The notes beneath the pieces are model-generated. The model ran no database searches, had not been told where the DNA came from, and saw only the letters and a list, made by a program, of their open reading frames with translations. Positions 45,296 to 57,922 of a stretch of DNA of 64,000 nucleotides are shown here, one piece after another. The position numbers and the translations under genes were made by a program. Within the stretch, counting starts at the first letter, position 1; every line of letters begins with the position of its first letter. The stretch comes from Topomyia yanbarensis (taxonomy: Eukaryota; Arthropoda; Insecta; Diptera; Culicidae). The stretch is taken from the NCBI RefSeq assembly GCF_030247195.1, contig NC_080671.1, forward strand, positions 372,001 to 436,000, in the 5' to 3' direction.

Positions 45296-47512
45296 TTTTT
45301 ATTCATTTCGTTTATTTGATAGGCACAAATGCGTTAGCTTGGCGGTGCCAAATTCTTTTGTTTTTACATTGGATATCTTAAAACTAGGAGGTTGCAATGT
45401 TGAAATATTTTTTTTATAAAAGAGAAAATTTTTACAGCTATCTTAACGGACCACTTCAATGTAAACTGTGGTAATAGTGCACCTGTACTATTCCATGATT
45501 TCCTCTGTTGTGGGCGGGTCTATTTTGTCCAATTTGCCTTGATACCTAAAACAAAATGATTAGAACATTTAGAAACGCTCATCAAATCTAAATACTCATT
45601 CGTTACGTAGATTTCCTGTCCGAAAAATTTAAATCTCAGTGCAGATCAATCCACTATGTCTCTCTCTCTCTGACACTGCAGCTCACTGGACACTATATCT
45701 CCGTAAAAACATAATAGAATACATTCAACTTACCTTGACCCCTTTGCGATAAGTGAGAGAAGCTTTTCTATTTCACAGTTCCGCTAAAAATAGTCTCAGA
45801 ACCGGAGCTTCCTGTCCGAAAATTTTTTGTTCGTACATGTTTGTTTACATGCACATCGGCAACACTATGGCAGATGAAAAATTGATGTGCACTATGTGAA
45901 ATTGGTTTGCAGGTGGCCAAAAGTGAATATTGAAATTTTCGAAACACATATATTACATCGTAGCCAAGTGTGTATGTGATATAAGTCATCAAGTGTGAAT
46001 TTTATGCCAGAAAAAAACAATATAAGTAAGCAGTTGCCCCATTTCTGTTAAATAAAATAATTAAAATAAATCAGCATAATTGACCATTCATTTTAGATCG
46101 TTTGCTACAGTGTGACAACATGTTGCATAAAATCATATCTCATGGCCAGCTAGCATAAGTTTGACCAAAACCAGCAAATTGAAAAGGGTTTATATCAATT
46201 TTGGGGAATCAATGCGGTAAAGTATGAAAAAATGCCTTAGTTGTTTTTTTCCATTCTAAAATGAAAAGTTGAGCAGTGACCGTGAACAATTATGAGGTAA
46301 TACAATAACAGATTTTTCGCATTCTACAGAACATGAATATTATTAGTAACAATAGGTACACTGAAAATTCGACAAATGTTTAGTTTGCGAACAAAATGAA
46401 AATATTTTCTGAATGTTCGTTATTTTAAAAAACGTAAAGGATTTATTAATGTTGACACTAGTAGAACTATTCAGAGACGCATGTTGGTACAAAATCGTAC
46501 ATACTATGAACTCAGAAAAACATTTCGGCCGAACACGGTACTCCACTCGACGAAAATAACTTTGGCGACCCCGAGGTACCTTTCACTCCTGAATCTAGGT
46601 ATTTGGTTGGGTCTAGTTTTCTTAATTTTCAATCGATTTGAATCATGCACGTGATTAGGAATTAATTTCGTAATTATTCGGGAAGCGTTTCTGATGCAGA
46701 ATAGAGAGTATATATCCAATATCAACATCTCAGTTTTTCGTGTCGAATATATGAGGGAACTGCATGTATTCCTGATCGTTTTCGTAAATACTTTCAAGCT
46801 TATTCTGCGGAACCTTATAGTGGAAACATATTGTAAATAGGAAACAGCATATAAGTGGACAATTTTATGGCCGTTTCCGTTGATTTCCGGTTTTTAGGAC
46901 CATTTTTTGTAAATATCTTCCTCAACAACCTATTCATACATAGCACTAACAATGCTTATTACAGCGAACAACGTAGAAGGTCGACATAATGGTATTGTGA
47001 AGTTTAGTTGATGTAATTTTCTTTGCCGCTTGAAACGAATGTTCATCAAAAATTTCGGATTCCTGAATCATATGAACCGACAGAAAAGTATCGACCTGTG
47101 CCCAGATGAGTTCATTTTTGATTATGAATTATTCAAATGACGATTGGGTAAATTTTTGTGCCACATGTAAGATAGATTTAGATAGGACTGTTTCACAGAG
47201 CGATTGCAACTTTCGCATGTACTTCCCTTATAAGGTCCACCGGAACCGGTCCCATGACATCCCGGATACTCTCAAAAATGATCAGGATCAAATCCTAGAC
47301 CTTCATTCACTACCCTCGAATATTTTGTGACATTTTAAATACAGGAAACAGGACACAATTCTGTTCTAAGGCTTTGATAGCACTTATTCCGCTACAGACA
47401 AACTATGTATTGCGGATGTAGACCGGACTTCAAAAACCTAAGTTGCGTATCCAAATTATATATCGTTAGATATTTATTACGAAGAATTTCGCTAAACGTA
47501 CATACATTATCG
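45296..47512. other. Bel/Pao leader, then unassigned AT-rich sequence
   Basis: Next to the gag start, on minus, is a leader with TTGGCACCGCCAAGC at about 45,341-45,356; TGGCACC there could be the primer-binding site, in which case an LTR would extend to the right. I could not find a second LTR copy to confirm this. Beyond about 45.7 kb I see no gene; frames at 46,343-46,797 lack motifs. A CT microsatellite lies near 45,657-45,671. Confidence 0.35.
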
Positions 47513-47712
47513 TTACAGTTGAAATCTGGAAAATGCAACCAGCGACAATCGTTTTTTCTCTTGTTTAGTGCTAATCTATGAAGTCGGAAGTAGTGCGCTC
47601 TATAGCGCATCATTGTACGAATACAGCGCACTACTTCCGACGTGATTCCGTTGCTTAGAACCAGAGAAAATACGATTGTCGCTGGTTGGATTTTCCAGTT
47701 TTCAACTACAAC
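47513..47712. repeat. 200-bp hairpin with about 90-bp arms
   Basis: Left arm about 47,515-47,605 and right arm about 47,618-47,708 are reverse complements with few mismatches. Shared blocks are GTTGAAA, CTGGAAAAT, CAACCAGCGACAATCG and GGAAGTAGTGCGC. The loop is about 15-20 nt. It could be a MITE or a hairpin RNA precursor. Confidence 0.85.
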
Positions 47713-47869
47713 CATAATATACGTTCATATACACAAGACTTTTTCAAATGTAACACTCATTTTTTGGGTGAACCCTTTTTTGTCAAGATTATCACAGTAT
47801 AACCAACAGTGTTCCTAGAAAACATTCACTGTCAGCATGTTTTCTCCGTTGAAGTGGTCCCTTAAGACT

Positions 47870-50800
47870 AGAAATAAGATTCTACCTACAAGAGAGGGGA
47901 CAAAAGATTTCTTATTATGAAAAATTTTAAAACAAATATTTCAATAGTAATAGTTTTTTAGCAAATATTTACAGTTATCTTAAAACTAACAATAATAAAA
48001 TTACAACTATCTTAAAACTAGGAATACAGAATACAAATTTGATTGTTTATCGGAGACTTATGCTTGGTCAAGGTATTCAGAGGGGGGCTTATTTCCAAAA
48101 TCGGTGTAGAAGCAGTTGTGTCAAGGACAAGGGAGCGAAGGCGTAGATAGTGACTGGGAGAGAAGAGCAAAACTTGCAGCTTTCGGGCAAACGGTAGATC
48201 AGCGAAGTAAATTAGCGCCTCAGTCTAGTAGGTCGAATTGGCGGATGGTATTCTTCGGACCCGCGGGGAATCCTTCAAAAGTCATCGGACCTCGAGTCGC
48301 TCTCGCTCCAGTTTCCGTAGTGGTAAGGGCGACGGCGGCTACATAGTGGCAGTCTGTAGTTGATCAGTTCCACAAGGCAGGAGGGAACTTCTAAAAACGA
48401 GAAATAAAAAGAGAGGGGCTAAATTGGGATATTTATCGTTTTTATGAAAGTATAAATAAGGGACATATAGGGGAAATCACGATTTGCCAGCATATCTCGG
48501 ACTGGTCTACCTACCTCGGGCCCGAAGGGAATCCGAGACCTGGCGTCCAAATGCCCGGCGCATACCCAGACAACGTGCTCGATGTCGTGATAGCCCTCGT
48601 CACAAGCGCACAGACTACTCTCCGCAAGCCCAATACGCCGCAAATGCGCATCTAAAGTGTAGTGGTTGGACATGAATCGGGACATTACACGAATAAAATC
48701 CCGACCCACATCCATCCCCCTGAACCAAGGCTTCGTTGATACCTTTGGGATAATGGAATGTAGCCATCGTCCAAGTTCACCATTGCTCCACGAGGTTTGC
48801 CAGCTGTTGAGTGTCCTCTGACGACAAATACTAAAAAATTCGTTGAAGCAGATTGGTCTTTCGTATATGTCACCATTTAATGCGCCCACCTTTGCTAATG
48901 AGTCGGCCTTTTCATTGCCCGGGATAGAGCAATGAGAGGGGACCCAAACAAAGGTAATCTGATAAGATTTTTCAGATAACGTACACAAGGACACCTGTAT
49001 CATCCCCAGAAAATACGGGAGTTGCTTTTTTGGCTTCACCGCACGAAGAGCCTCGATAGAGCTGAGGCTGTCCGAAACGATGAAGTAGTGATCTGTGGGC
49101 AGAGTGTCGATGATCCCAAGGGTGTACTGAATTGCAGCTAACTCTGCGACGTAAACTGAAGCAGGATCATTGAGCTTGAATGAAGCGGTGATAGTATTGT
49201 TGAAGATACCGAAGCCAGTGGACCCATCGAGATTTGATCCGTCAGTGTAGAACATTTTGTCACAGTCGACTTCTCGGAATTTATTATAAAATATATTGGG
49301 GATCACTTGCGGGCGTATATGGTCCGGGATTCCACGAATCTCTTCCTTCATGGATGTGTCGAAGAATACAGTAGAATCAGAAGTATCTAGGAAACGGACA
49401 CGGTTGGGATTGTACGAAGAAGGATTGATGCTCTGTGCCATGTAGTCGAAGTACAAGGCCATAAATCGGGTTTGAGAATTAAGCTCGACGAGCCTCTCGA
49501 AGTTTTCAATCACCAACGGGTTCAGAATGTCGCATCGGATGAGCAATCGATATGAGAGTTCCCAAAATCGATTTTTTAGCGGAAGAACGCCCGCCAGCAC
49601 TTCGAGACTCATCGTATGGGTCGAGTGCATGCAACCCAAGGCAATGCGCAAGCAACGATACTGGATTCTCTCCAGTTTGATGAAGTGTATGTTCGCAGCG
49701 GAGCGGAAACAGAAACACCCGTACTCCATCACCGACAATATCGTTGTTTTGTACAGCCTGATCAGGTCTCCTGGGTGAGCACCCCACCATGTTCCAGTTA
49801 TTGTTCGGAGAAAATTGATCCTTTGTTGGCATTTCTGTTTCAGATACCTAATGTAACATCCCCAGGTACCTTTAGAGTCGAACCAGACCCCGAGATATTT
49901 AAATGTGAAAACCTGGTTGATCGTTGCACCCATTAATAGAAGCTGGAGTTGCGCCGGCTCACGCTTCCTAGAAAAAACAACCAACTCAGTTTTCTCCGTG
50001 GAGAACTCAATACCCAGCTGAAGAGCCCAAGCAGACAAATTGTCCAAGGTATTTTGTAATGGTCCTTGCAAGTCGGCAGCTTTGGGCCCTGTAACAGAGA
50101 CCACCCCGTCGTCTGCAAGTTGCTTTAGCGTGCATGAATTGGCAAGACAATCGTCAATGTCATTCACGTAAAAATTGTAGAGCAGGGGACTTAGACATGA
50201 GCCCTGGGGAAGACCCATGTAGCTAAATCGCGATGTTGTTAAATCGCCATGCGAAAAGTGCATGTGCTTTTCAGACAACAGGTATAGCAAAAAGTAATTT
50301 TAAATTGGTGAAAGACCATGCTGGTGTAGCTTCTCTGAAAGAATGCTGATCGAAACTGAATCAAAAGTCCCCTTTATATCTAGGAACACTGATGCCATCT
50401 GCTCTTTGCTAGCATAGGCCATTTGAATTTCGATTGAGAGCAATGCAAGACAATCGTTCGTCCCTTTGCCTTTGCGAAACCCAAATTGTGTATCTGACAG
50501 TAAGCCATTTGCTTCGACCCAATTGTCGAGGCGGGATGGAATCATTTTCTCGAACAACTTCCGGATACAGGATAGCATTGCGATACGAATTGTGATCGGA
50601 GGCTGATTTTCTTGGTTTTTAGATGGCTATGACCTCCACTTGTCTCCAATCGTGTGGAACAAAGTTCAACAAGCGAGAACAAGAATCTTCAACAAGTTAT
50701 ATTTGATTCTGTCTGGTCCTGGAGCTTTATTGTTACACGACAAGAGAGCAAGTGAGAACTCCACCATCGGAAAAGGTGTTTCGTTCTGTGCCGGGGCGGA

Positions 50801-51088
50801 ATCCGGACAAACCTTCTTGGCGAAATCGAATATCCAACGGTTTGAATATTCTGCACTCTCGTTAGTACTGTTTCGGTTTCGGAAACGCCGGGCCGTGCCC
50901 CAAAGAATGCTCATCGATGTTTCTCTCGTTGGTCCGTCAACGAACCGGCGCCAGTAACTACGTTTCTTGGCTTTGATCAAACTCTTCATTCACGTTTCTA
51001 ACGTCGCATATTGTCGATAGCTAGCGGGTAACCCGTCGTCCCGGAAGGTATCATACGCGGCGGCCTTCTCCGCGTACTTGTTATCTGA
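47870..51088 (-). mobile_element. I-group non-LTR retrotransposon, 5'-truncated
   Basis: Minus-strand element beginning inside the linker between endonuclease and RT at about 51,085 (YAEKAAAYDTFRDDGLPASY) and running through RT, RNase H and a long 3' UTR to about 47,870. Gag and endonuclease are absent, the usual result of incomplete target-primed reverse transcription. The C-terminal RNase H places it in the I/LOA side of the non-LTR tree. A decayed relative is at 14.5 kb and a related gag piece at 38 kb. Confidence 0.75.
48419..51088 (-). pseudogene. I-group polyprotein fragment: RT and RNase H
   Basis: The longest uninterrupted part is 50,290-48,419 (623 codons). It continues upstream in the same frame to 50,578 except for a TAA at 50,300-50,302. 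RT: VFLDIKGTFDSVS (motif A, with Thr where Ala is usual), GLPQGSCLSPLLYN (motif B) and LADDGVVSV (motif C). RNase H, roughly residues 340-470 of the 623, keeps all four acidic positions: FYTDGS, YVAELAA, VSDSLSS and EKADSLAK. A Cys/His motif follows (CACDEGYHDIEHVVWVC). Upstream, 50,989-50,666 encodes the RT N-terminus (WRRFVDGPTRETSMSILWGT, NNKAPGPD). About 60 residues are lost near 50.62 kb and a TGA stands just before 50,989. It is inactive but relatively young. Confidence 0.75.
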
Positions 51089-54000
51089 TTTTGAAAAAAA
51101 TAGAACTTTTAGTCATTTGAGTTCATTTACATGATCAGTTTGAATTACGAAGAATCCTCTAACATAGTCTGACTTGATCTTCACTCGAAACATGTACTTT
51201 CTAGTACCGCCAACAAACTGCAATACAATTGAACATCAGTTGATATTGCTGCAACAAAAAAATTCCCTTTTTTTAAAAATCAAGTTCAGCTACTTCGTGC
51301 CACCACAGCAACTGTGGCGACTCAAACTATAAATCGAAAAACAAAGGACAAATAGTAATGGATACCTCCAAGACGCTGAGCAAAACACTCACTTCACAGC
51401 CAACGAAATGAAAAAAGATCTCCAATATACTGTCAGAAGGAATCAACGATCAATGGGATGTATTCTAAATAGATGAGGCAACGCAATTGCAATGAAACAT
51501 GTTAATAAACCAAAAATAACTACGTGTACAGATTGCTCGAAACACGAAAGTATTTTTGTATTACGTTCTCGAACATTTGTTCAAAATTTTCCACAAAAAT
51601 ATTGTTGCAGAAATTTCAATCTTTCATCATGCGAAGGAAGCGACATTTAAAAAAACCCTACTCGATACTACTTATCCCGGCTTGCTGTCGGACTAAAGAA
51701 AGCATTGATTAAAGGGATATCCGTTCATCGTTAGTTAAAAGCTGCCAGTAGTTTCCTCCACCCGATGTTCGAACAGCATCGACTTGTATAGATCGAGCTA
51801 ATGTTGCTTCCTCAGTCCTAACTCAACTTTGCACACACACACATACCGAATCTGTTAGAAAGATACTATTGACACAGAGGGTGCAGAGGAAGAGCGAAGT
51901 GGCAACTGGCCAGAACAGAAATAAATGTGTGAAGCTGTGGGAGTCACACCAGCCAGCAAACGGGGACTTTTGCCGGATGGAAAATTCAATTTAGTTTGAA
52001 ATGAGCTGTTTCGAGGGATAATCATGCCATTAGTTTCGTATTTTTGTTTGCAATTTAAACAAACTGAAGCATGTGCTTCGGTTACACGAATGCTGTCGTA
52101 ATGGAGGTTTAATTGAATTCTGAGCTTCGGGTTTCACAAGATGCCTGAAAAGCACCGCCATCGGATATGGAATTCGTACTGTCATGAATGGCCGGCAGGG
52201 TGGGGGGAGGGAGACAAATTAAATCTATTTTATTCGATTAAAATTTTTGTGCTACATATTTTAGTTTCCCTTCGGTGATCGGAAAATATGTCACTCATAA
52301 ACTGATCAAAGGCATCGTTCATGTATAGAGTATCACATTCATTCAGAGGGATTGGAAAATCAAATGAAACGAGCTTCCGAAGCAGCATGAATCAAGGAGT
52401 GAACCGATCAATGTTTTTGTTTGCACATCAGAATGGGATTTTAATTAAAATTCCAACCCGCCTACCTGGATTGAAACTCGAACCAATCATCAAACAGACA
52501 TTCGAAACACATCAAGCTCCCGGTGACAGATACATGGAATGTGTTTCAAAAACAAAAAGATCAATTAAAACTTGAAATGCAATAATGCAATAGTACCTAG
52601 CAGGAATAATAACGGACATTTTCCGACCGCAAGCGGAGCATTTTTACCTGCAATCACATATCTATATGCATCAGAGCCAGATCCTTCACAACCGGGCGGC
52701 TCAACAGCTGGCAACCACAAACGAAGCTCGTTTCATTGGAAGATGATAATTGAACTAATTCTCGACATGAGTCCGGCATTTCGCTACATTTACCCCCCCA
52801 TTGGAATCTCGCGGAACCAAATTTATTCCCATTCCCATTAGTCGTTATGTGATTAGCAATCTATCGGCCAGTTAATGTTCGCATGAATGTATATGTATGT
52901 ATGTAAGCAAACAGATAGCCAGGAATGAACATTCAATTTCCCAATAATGCCCATAATGAGAGGATAATTATTCCTCGGGCAAAGTTCGTTACCGGTCACG
53001 TTTACGTCCAGTTTGTTGGGATTGAGCTGGGCGAAAGGGTGGTATAGAACGGGTAAGTATAGAGTTTCAATTCGGTGTAAGGGGCTTGTATTGTGTAAAT
53101 TGATATTATGTTCGTTTCAAAATCCGCCTGCTGTGACCGCTTTCTTACATGATGGTAAAACTGATGATGGGAGAAATATGCAGAGTAATGTAGGTTTGGA
53201 ACGAAGAAGGGCAATGCATCGAAGACGGACATCCTGAAATAGAAAAAATGAGATGAGGAAGCCTTATTGCACTTTCCTGCAACTCTTAACTCAATAACTT
53301 CGCTTCATCCATTAAAATTTTCGTGCTTTGCGCCATTTAACCTACGACTTTTCTTTTGTATTTGATCAGTTTCTACATAAATTATACCCTTTAGATCCTC
53401 TGCGTACTTGGTAAATGTATCCACTCTGACTGAGACTGTGCCAACAGCGGAATTTCTCCCGATGCCCAAGCATATTTACGTAAGCTCGAACTAGAAATAA
53501 TTGTTTAAGAATTATTGAAGTTAAATCTCAATGGTGATAAAAATTTTGCTCAATTTTGTCCGACGTTTGTGGTGTTCCATCATCCCTCCGCCTCCTCCAA
53601 CTATGGCGCAATATGTTGCAGTCTTTATTTAATTTTTTTCATCCAAACAGTCCTGCCAATACGGTTAATCGGTCAAATCAAAATTGAACGTCTCGATTCT
53701 TTCCTGAAAACCATTGTGACTGATATCTCTGATCTCTGCTAAATAGACTGTACTGTGAACTTTGTCCGTACCGCCGAATTTGACCACCCTTCACTATTGG
53801 TCCAGCGACATATGTATATAATTTATCTTTCGTTCTAAATATACACCTATTAAAATTTCAACCGCCTTTAGCCCAAGTAAACATCCAAGATCTCCTCAAT
53901 AGCTTAAAACGCATCTCGCTTTCAAAGACCGGAAGGTCAATTTGTAAGAGCAACGCCCTTTTATTGCCGGTGGGACATTATCACTTATCCGAAACCTTTG

Positions 54001-55185
54001 AGCAGGGTCGGAAAGGTAAACACAAATACCGGATGGAAGTCACCACAAAAAAGGAAAAAAATCGTACAAGCACTGGAACGTGAGAATAAAAACCTTCACC
54101 CAATTTCGGGCTAACATACAAATAGAAGACGATTTGACAACGGGATATGACCTTTCTATCAAATTGAGAGCCGGTACCCAACCACATCGGCAAGCGCTGA
54201 TGTATTAGACTGCTCGCTTCCGGCTAACGGGGTCAATTCCAGAGGCAAACGTGCGGATGATTTTGCTTTCTCCACTGTGAATGATTTTTATTGGAAATTT
54301 TCCGGCTCGTATAATTCAGTTTAAAACGAAAATATGATTTATTAGGCGAGAGCGGATTTATTCTGTACACTATTCTTCACCGAACGTGTGGTGGGATTCA
54401 AACGTACGGACGGGGAATGTGAATGATTGTCGGTGGAGTTTCTATTCCACTTTTCCCGACGATGATTTATGGCGAATGTGCTTATCGCGTGTGCATCTCT
54501 ACCGGCCAGTAGGTGATGGGTTGGAAAATTCGGCTTCCACTCACAGCTCGGTGGCGCGTTTCCGAAAGTAACTCAGCTGTGAATTTTTACTGGCATGAGT
54601 ACACTCCGATTGATTACTTCTGCTACCGCCAGAGCTGATTATTCAATATGTATTCTACCACGAGGGATTAAATTATTCACCGTTAGGTCCATTTTTGTAT
54701 TCCCATTAATTTCAATAAACGTGCTCTTTTGCTGTTGATAATTTCACCCTTACTCGTCGTCGAAATGATGTCAATCTGGGTGGGAAAAATGCTTGCAAAA
54801 TTAAGAGGAAATTACGCAGACTGATTTGCGGTCTCGTTTTCCCCAATATCCGAGGATGAATATTCATTTGTACAGTTTTTTCCTGACAGCAGTCAGCACA
54901 ATTTATCACTTAGAAGAAGGGATAAAATATTCGCAGTACGTATTCCAACCGTCACAAGTCACCTGCGATGAAAGCATATCCATTTGTTCGGAAACCGAAA
55001 AAAGTTGACACTATCAAACTGTGCGTTCTCGACAAAATCTTAAGCTGTAGAGCTTGGCTCGATTCCGTTTTCTTTATTTGTAAATAAAAATTATATTTTC
55101 TTGGAGTTTCCAGCAATTGAGATTTACGGAAGAAGTTTGCTGTTTTTTTATTTTTCATATGAAAAGATTGTATAGTCGCATAGGA
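51089..55185. other. Unassigned, low-repeat sequence
   Basis: I find no supported gene and no transposon ends in about 4.1 kb. The longest frames (52,321-52,575 and 52,572-52,841 plus; 53,002-53,232 minus) have no known motif, and those at 53.0-53.2 kb overlap on opposite strands. Short CACACACA and ATGTATGT runs occur near 51,834 and 52,890. It may be host intergenic or intronic DNA. Confidence 0.35.
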
Positions 55186-55790
55186 GTATTTAATTGAAAA
55201 ACCTGGCCGAAATTATTTAAACATTCGTTTGCAGCGGAAACGAATGTTTAAATAATTAGTTCGCGAGGATTGAATCCCTTTAATCCTCGTGAACTAATTC
55301 ATGATTCCTAATATATTAGTTACGATCCAATATCCGTGCTCGTGAAATAGTTCACAAAATTATGAAATAGTTTTCAAGTATTCGTGAACTGGTTCATGTA
55401 TCTTAGTATAATAGTCATGACTTACCATTCATGCTCGTGAAATAGTTCACGAAATCATCAAATATTGATCATGCATTCGTGAACTAATTCATAATTCCTA
55501 ATATATTAGTCACGATCCATTATCCATTCATGCTCGTGAAATAGTTCACAAAGTCATGAAACATTGTTGATGTATTCATGAACTGGTTCTTGATACCAAA
55601 CATAATAGTCACGACTTACCATTCGTGATCGTAAAATAGTTCACGAAGTCATAAAATATTATTCATGAATTCGTGAATTGGTTCATGATCCCTAGTATAC
55701 GACTGACAATTCGTGCTCGTCAAATAATTTATAAAATTAAGCAATATTATTCATGAATTCGCGAACTAGTTCGAAATAATCGCAACGCTC
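55186..55790. repeat. Tandem repeat array, about 95-bp unit, CGTGAACTAGTTCA core
   Basis: A unit with ATTCGTGAACT(A/G)(G/A)TTCATG, TAGTCACGA and CTCGTGAAATAGTTCACAAA recurs at about 55,288, 55,383, 55,478, 55,577, 55,672 and 55,760, so the period is about 95 bp. Copies differ by about 10-20%. Two near-palindromes, CGTGAACTAGTTCACG-like and CGTGAAATAGTTCACG, lie in each unit. Confidence 0.85.
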
Positions 55791-56455
55791 GCGAAAAAAA
55801 ATCGATAACACACACTTACGCACAACGAGCCTTTGTTAGTATTTGGTTTCATATCAAATTGCTGCTTACGAATCTCACAAAAGATCCCTTTCTCATCTTA
55901 CACCTTACATTCCCCCCGCCCACTCATCCATCACACGCAATCTCGTCGTTGCTGCTGTGCTGCACTGCATTTTATTTTGCTCAATTCTTTTCTCCGCTGC
56001 TATAATTAGCTCACGACCTGAAACTTCTAGTAAAAAAAAAATCTGACCGTCAGATTCCTAGATAAGAGCCGACAGACATCTATTCGCTAAAGACACCTCT
56101 TTACAACCCGTACATTGACGTTTTTTGCTTTGTACCACTTTCCCGCTGTTTTATTCTGTTTGTATGTATGTGTTTGGACACCTACTTACACCATAGGCCA
56201 TAGCGACACATGATGGGTAGCTGTTCGAATAAGCTTTATAAACTTCTCACTATTGTAGCAGCGATCACATGCGGGAGCATGGAGACGTTGGTATGTGTTC
56301 TTCAAGTTTTCTCAGCCAACAACGTGTAGACAAAATATTTGTTTTTGTTTTAAAAAATTCAGTCACGGTTTCCGCCATGTCACTACCAAATCGATTTTCT
56401 GTACGTGAATTAGTTTTCAATTTTATGAATATTATTCATAAAACCAAAGGTTAAC
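55791..56455. other. Non-repeat spacer within the minisatellite region
   Basis: I see no gene; short frames have no motif. It separates two arrays of the same 95-bp repeat and could be an insertion into a once continuous array. Confidence 0.4.
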
Positions 56456-56800
56456 TCATGACGTCGTTCATAGATTTAGGAACATTAGTTCACAAAATTA
56501 AAATATTCTGGATATTTTCTCGTGAACTTGTTCACAAAACTAGGAATTTCATTCATGAATCCCTTCAGTCCTCGTGAACTAATTCATGATTCCAAATATA
56601 TTAGTCACGATCCAATATCCGTGCTCGTGAAATAGTTCACAAAATCATAAAACATTATTCATGTATTCGTGAATTGGTTCATGATTTCTTGAATACGTTT
56701 GACAATTCGTGCTTGTCAAATAGTTCACAAAATTATGAAATATTATTCATGGATTCGTGAACTAGTTCATGATTCATAGTACATGATTTACGATTTATTT
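56456..56800. repeat. Second array of the 95-bp CGTGA repeat
   Basis: The same unit as at 55.2-55.8 kb, with CGTGAACT starts at about 56,520, 56,573, 56,668 and 56,755. Confidence 0.8.
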
Positions 56801-57080
56801 TGTGTGCTTGTAATATTTAAAATATATTCCTTATCAGTTTCAATTTCATGCAACATGGTAATGAAATGAATGGTAATGAAATTTGAGATAATACTCGTGG
56901 CATCATTTTTGTTCCATGCACTTTTTCATGAAATGTACAGCTGCTAGCGGCCAGTAATAGGTACGAATAGTAAATATAAGAAAACTATGAGGGCCTCGAA
57001 AATCGTTATTCATTTGATAAGGTTCAGTGTGATGTCTTGACAGCAAACAAAAGCTGCGTTAAGCACCACCAATCGAGTTG

Positions 57081-57425
57081 GGGACCATCCATAAATGACG
57101 TAGCATTATATGGGGGAGGGGGGAGTTTTGTATTTTGTAATGATGTGTGACGACAGGGGGGTAGGGGGTCATGTCATGCTACGCAGCTTTTTTAAAGGGA
57201 AATAGGGGTTGACCTGATGTCACGACAATCTTACCCGTTTCATCTAACTAACATCGTTTTTGATTTTTAAATAAAAAATTACGGGGACAACGAGGGGGGT
57301 GAGGGTTACCGTCAAGCTACGTAATTATCAGGGGGGTATATAGAATTTTGTGACGAAATGCTACGATGGGGGAGGGGGGTGTTAAAAATCACTCAAAAAA
57401 TGCTACGTCATTTATGGATCATCCC
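57081..57425. mobile_element. MITE, 345 bp (CCATAAATGACGTAGCA termini)
   Basis: Starts GGGACCATCCATAAATGACG and ends, inverted, GGGATGATCCATAAATGACG, so about 24-bp terminal inverted repeats. The interior is asymmetric in G (GGGGGAGGGGGG runs on plus) and partly self-complementary (TGCTACG). TTG on both sides may be a 3-bp target duplication. Elements with similar termini are common in arthropod genomes; I cannot fix the superfamily. Non-coding. Confidence 0.75.
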
Positions 57426-57429
57426 TTGG

Positions 57430-57845
57430 TGAAATAGTTCACATAATAAAACTGCTGATATCTTAAACATGAGTCACATTACGCCACCTGTCACATTGAA
57501 AAGTAAGCTCTATAATAAATATCAGAATAACGTGAACAGAAATTACGAAAATCGTAACAAAGATCTTGAAATCAAGAACACAAGTAAACATAAATCTCTA
57601 CTCGTGACTAAAATATCACGACGTAAATAGAAATCACGAAAATCATGACAAAGTTCCTGAAATCATGAACATAAATCACATTACTCGTGATTAAAAAATC
57701 AAAAATCGTGACTAAGATCCTGAGATCATCAACATGAATCACTCTAGTCATGACTAAAATATGACGATAACGTGAATAAAAATTACGAAATACGTGACTA
57801 TGATCTTGAAATCGTGAACGTAAATCCTGCCAGTCTGATAGAAAA
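57430..57845. repeat. Third tandem array, about 80-90-bp unit, CGTGA-rich
   Basis: A different but related unit: CGTGAATAAAAATCACGAAA, ATCGTGAC(T/A)AAGATC, CTGAAATCATGAACATAAAT, CACTCGTGACTAAAATATCA. At least four imperfect copies lie between 57,520 and 57,830. A further partial copy lies at 62,380-62,450, beyond the CR1-like insertion. Confidence 0.75.
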
Positions 57846-57922
57846 ATCCGATAGTAAACTCATTTGTTTATTTGTTGTACCGTCACCAACAGACCGCTTG
57901 ACCCCAATGGTGGTTACTTAAA

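Noticed and set aside
45360..48060. Two opposite LTRs sharing TTGAAGTGGTCC and ATCTTAAAACTAGGA
   Set aside because: Only short words are shared, in mixed orientation; no continuous LTR-sized alignment could be followed by eye.
48116..48346. 76-codon plus frame rich in Arg/Ser
   Set aside because: It lies in the 3' UTR of the minus-strand I-group element and has no motif.
55186..57845. CRISPR array
   Set aside because: The unit has no constant repeat with variable spacers. The whole 95-bp unit is repeated with drift, and the context is eukaryotic.
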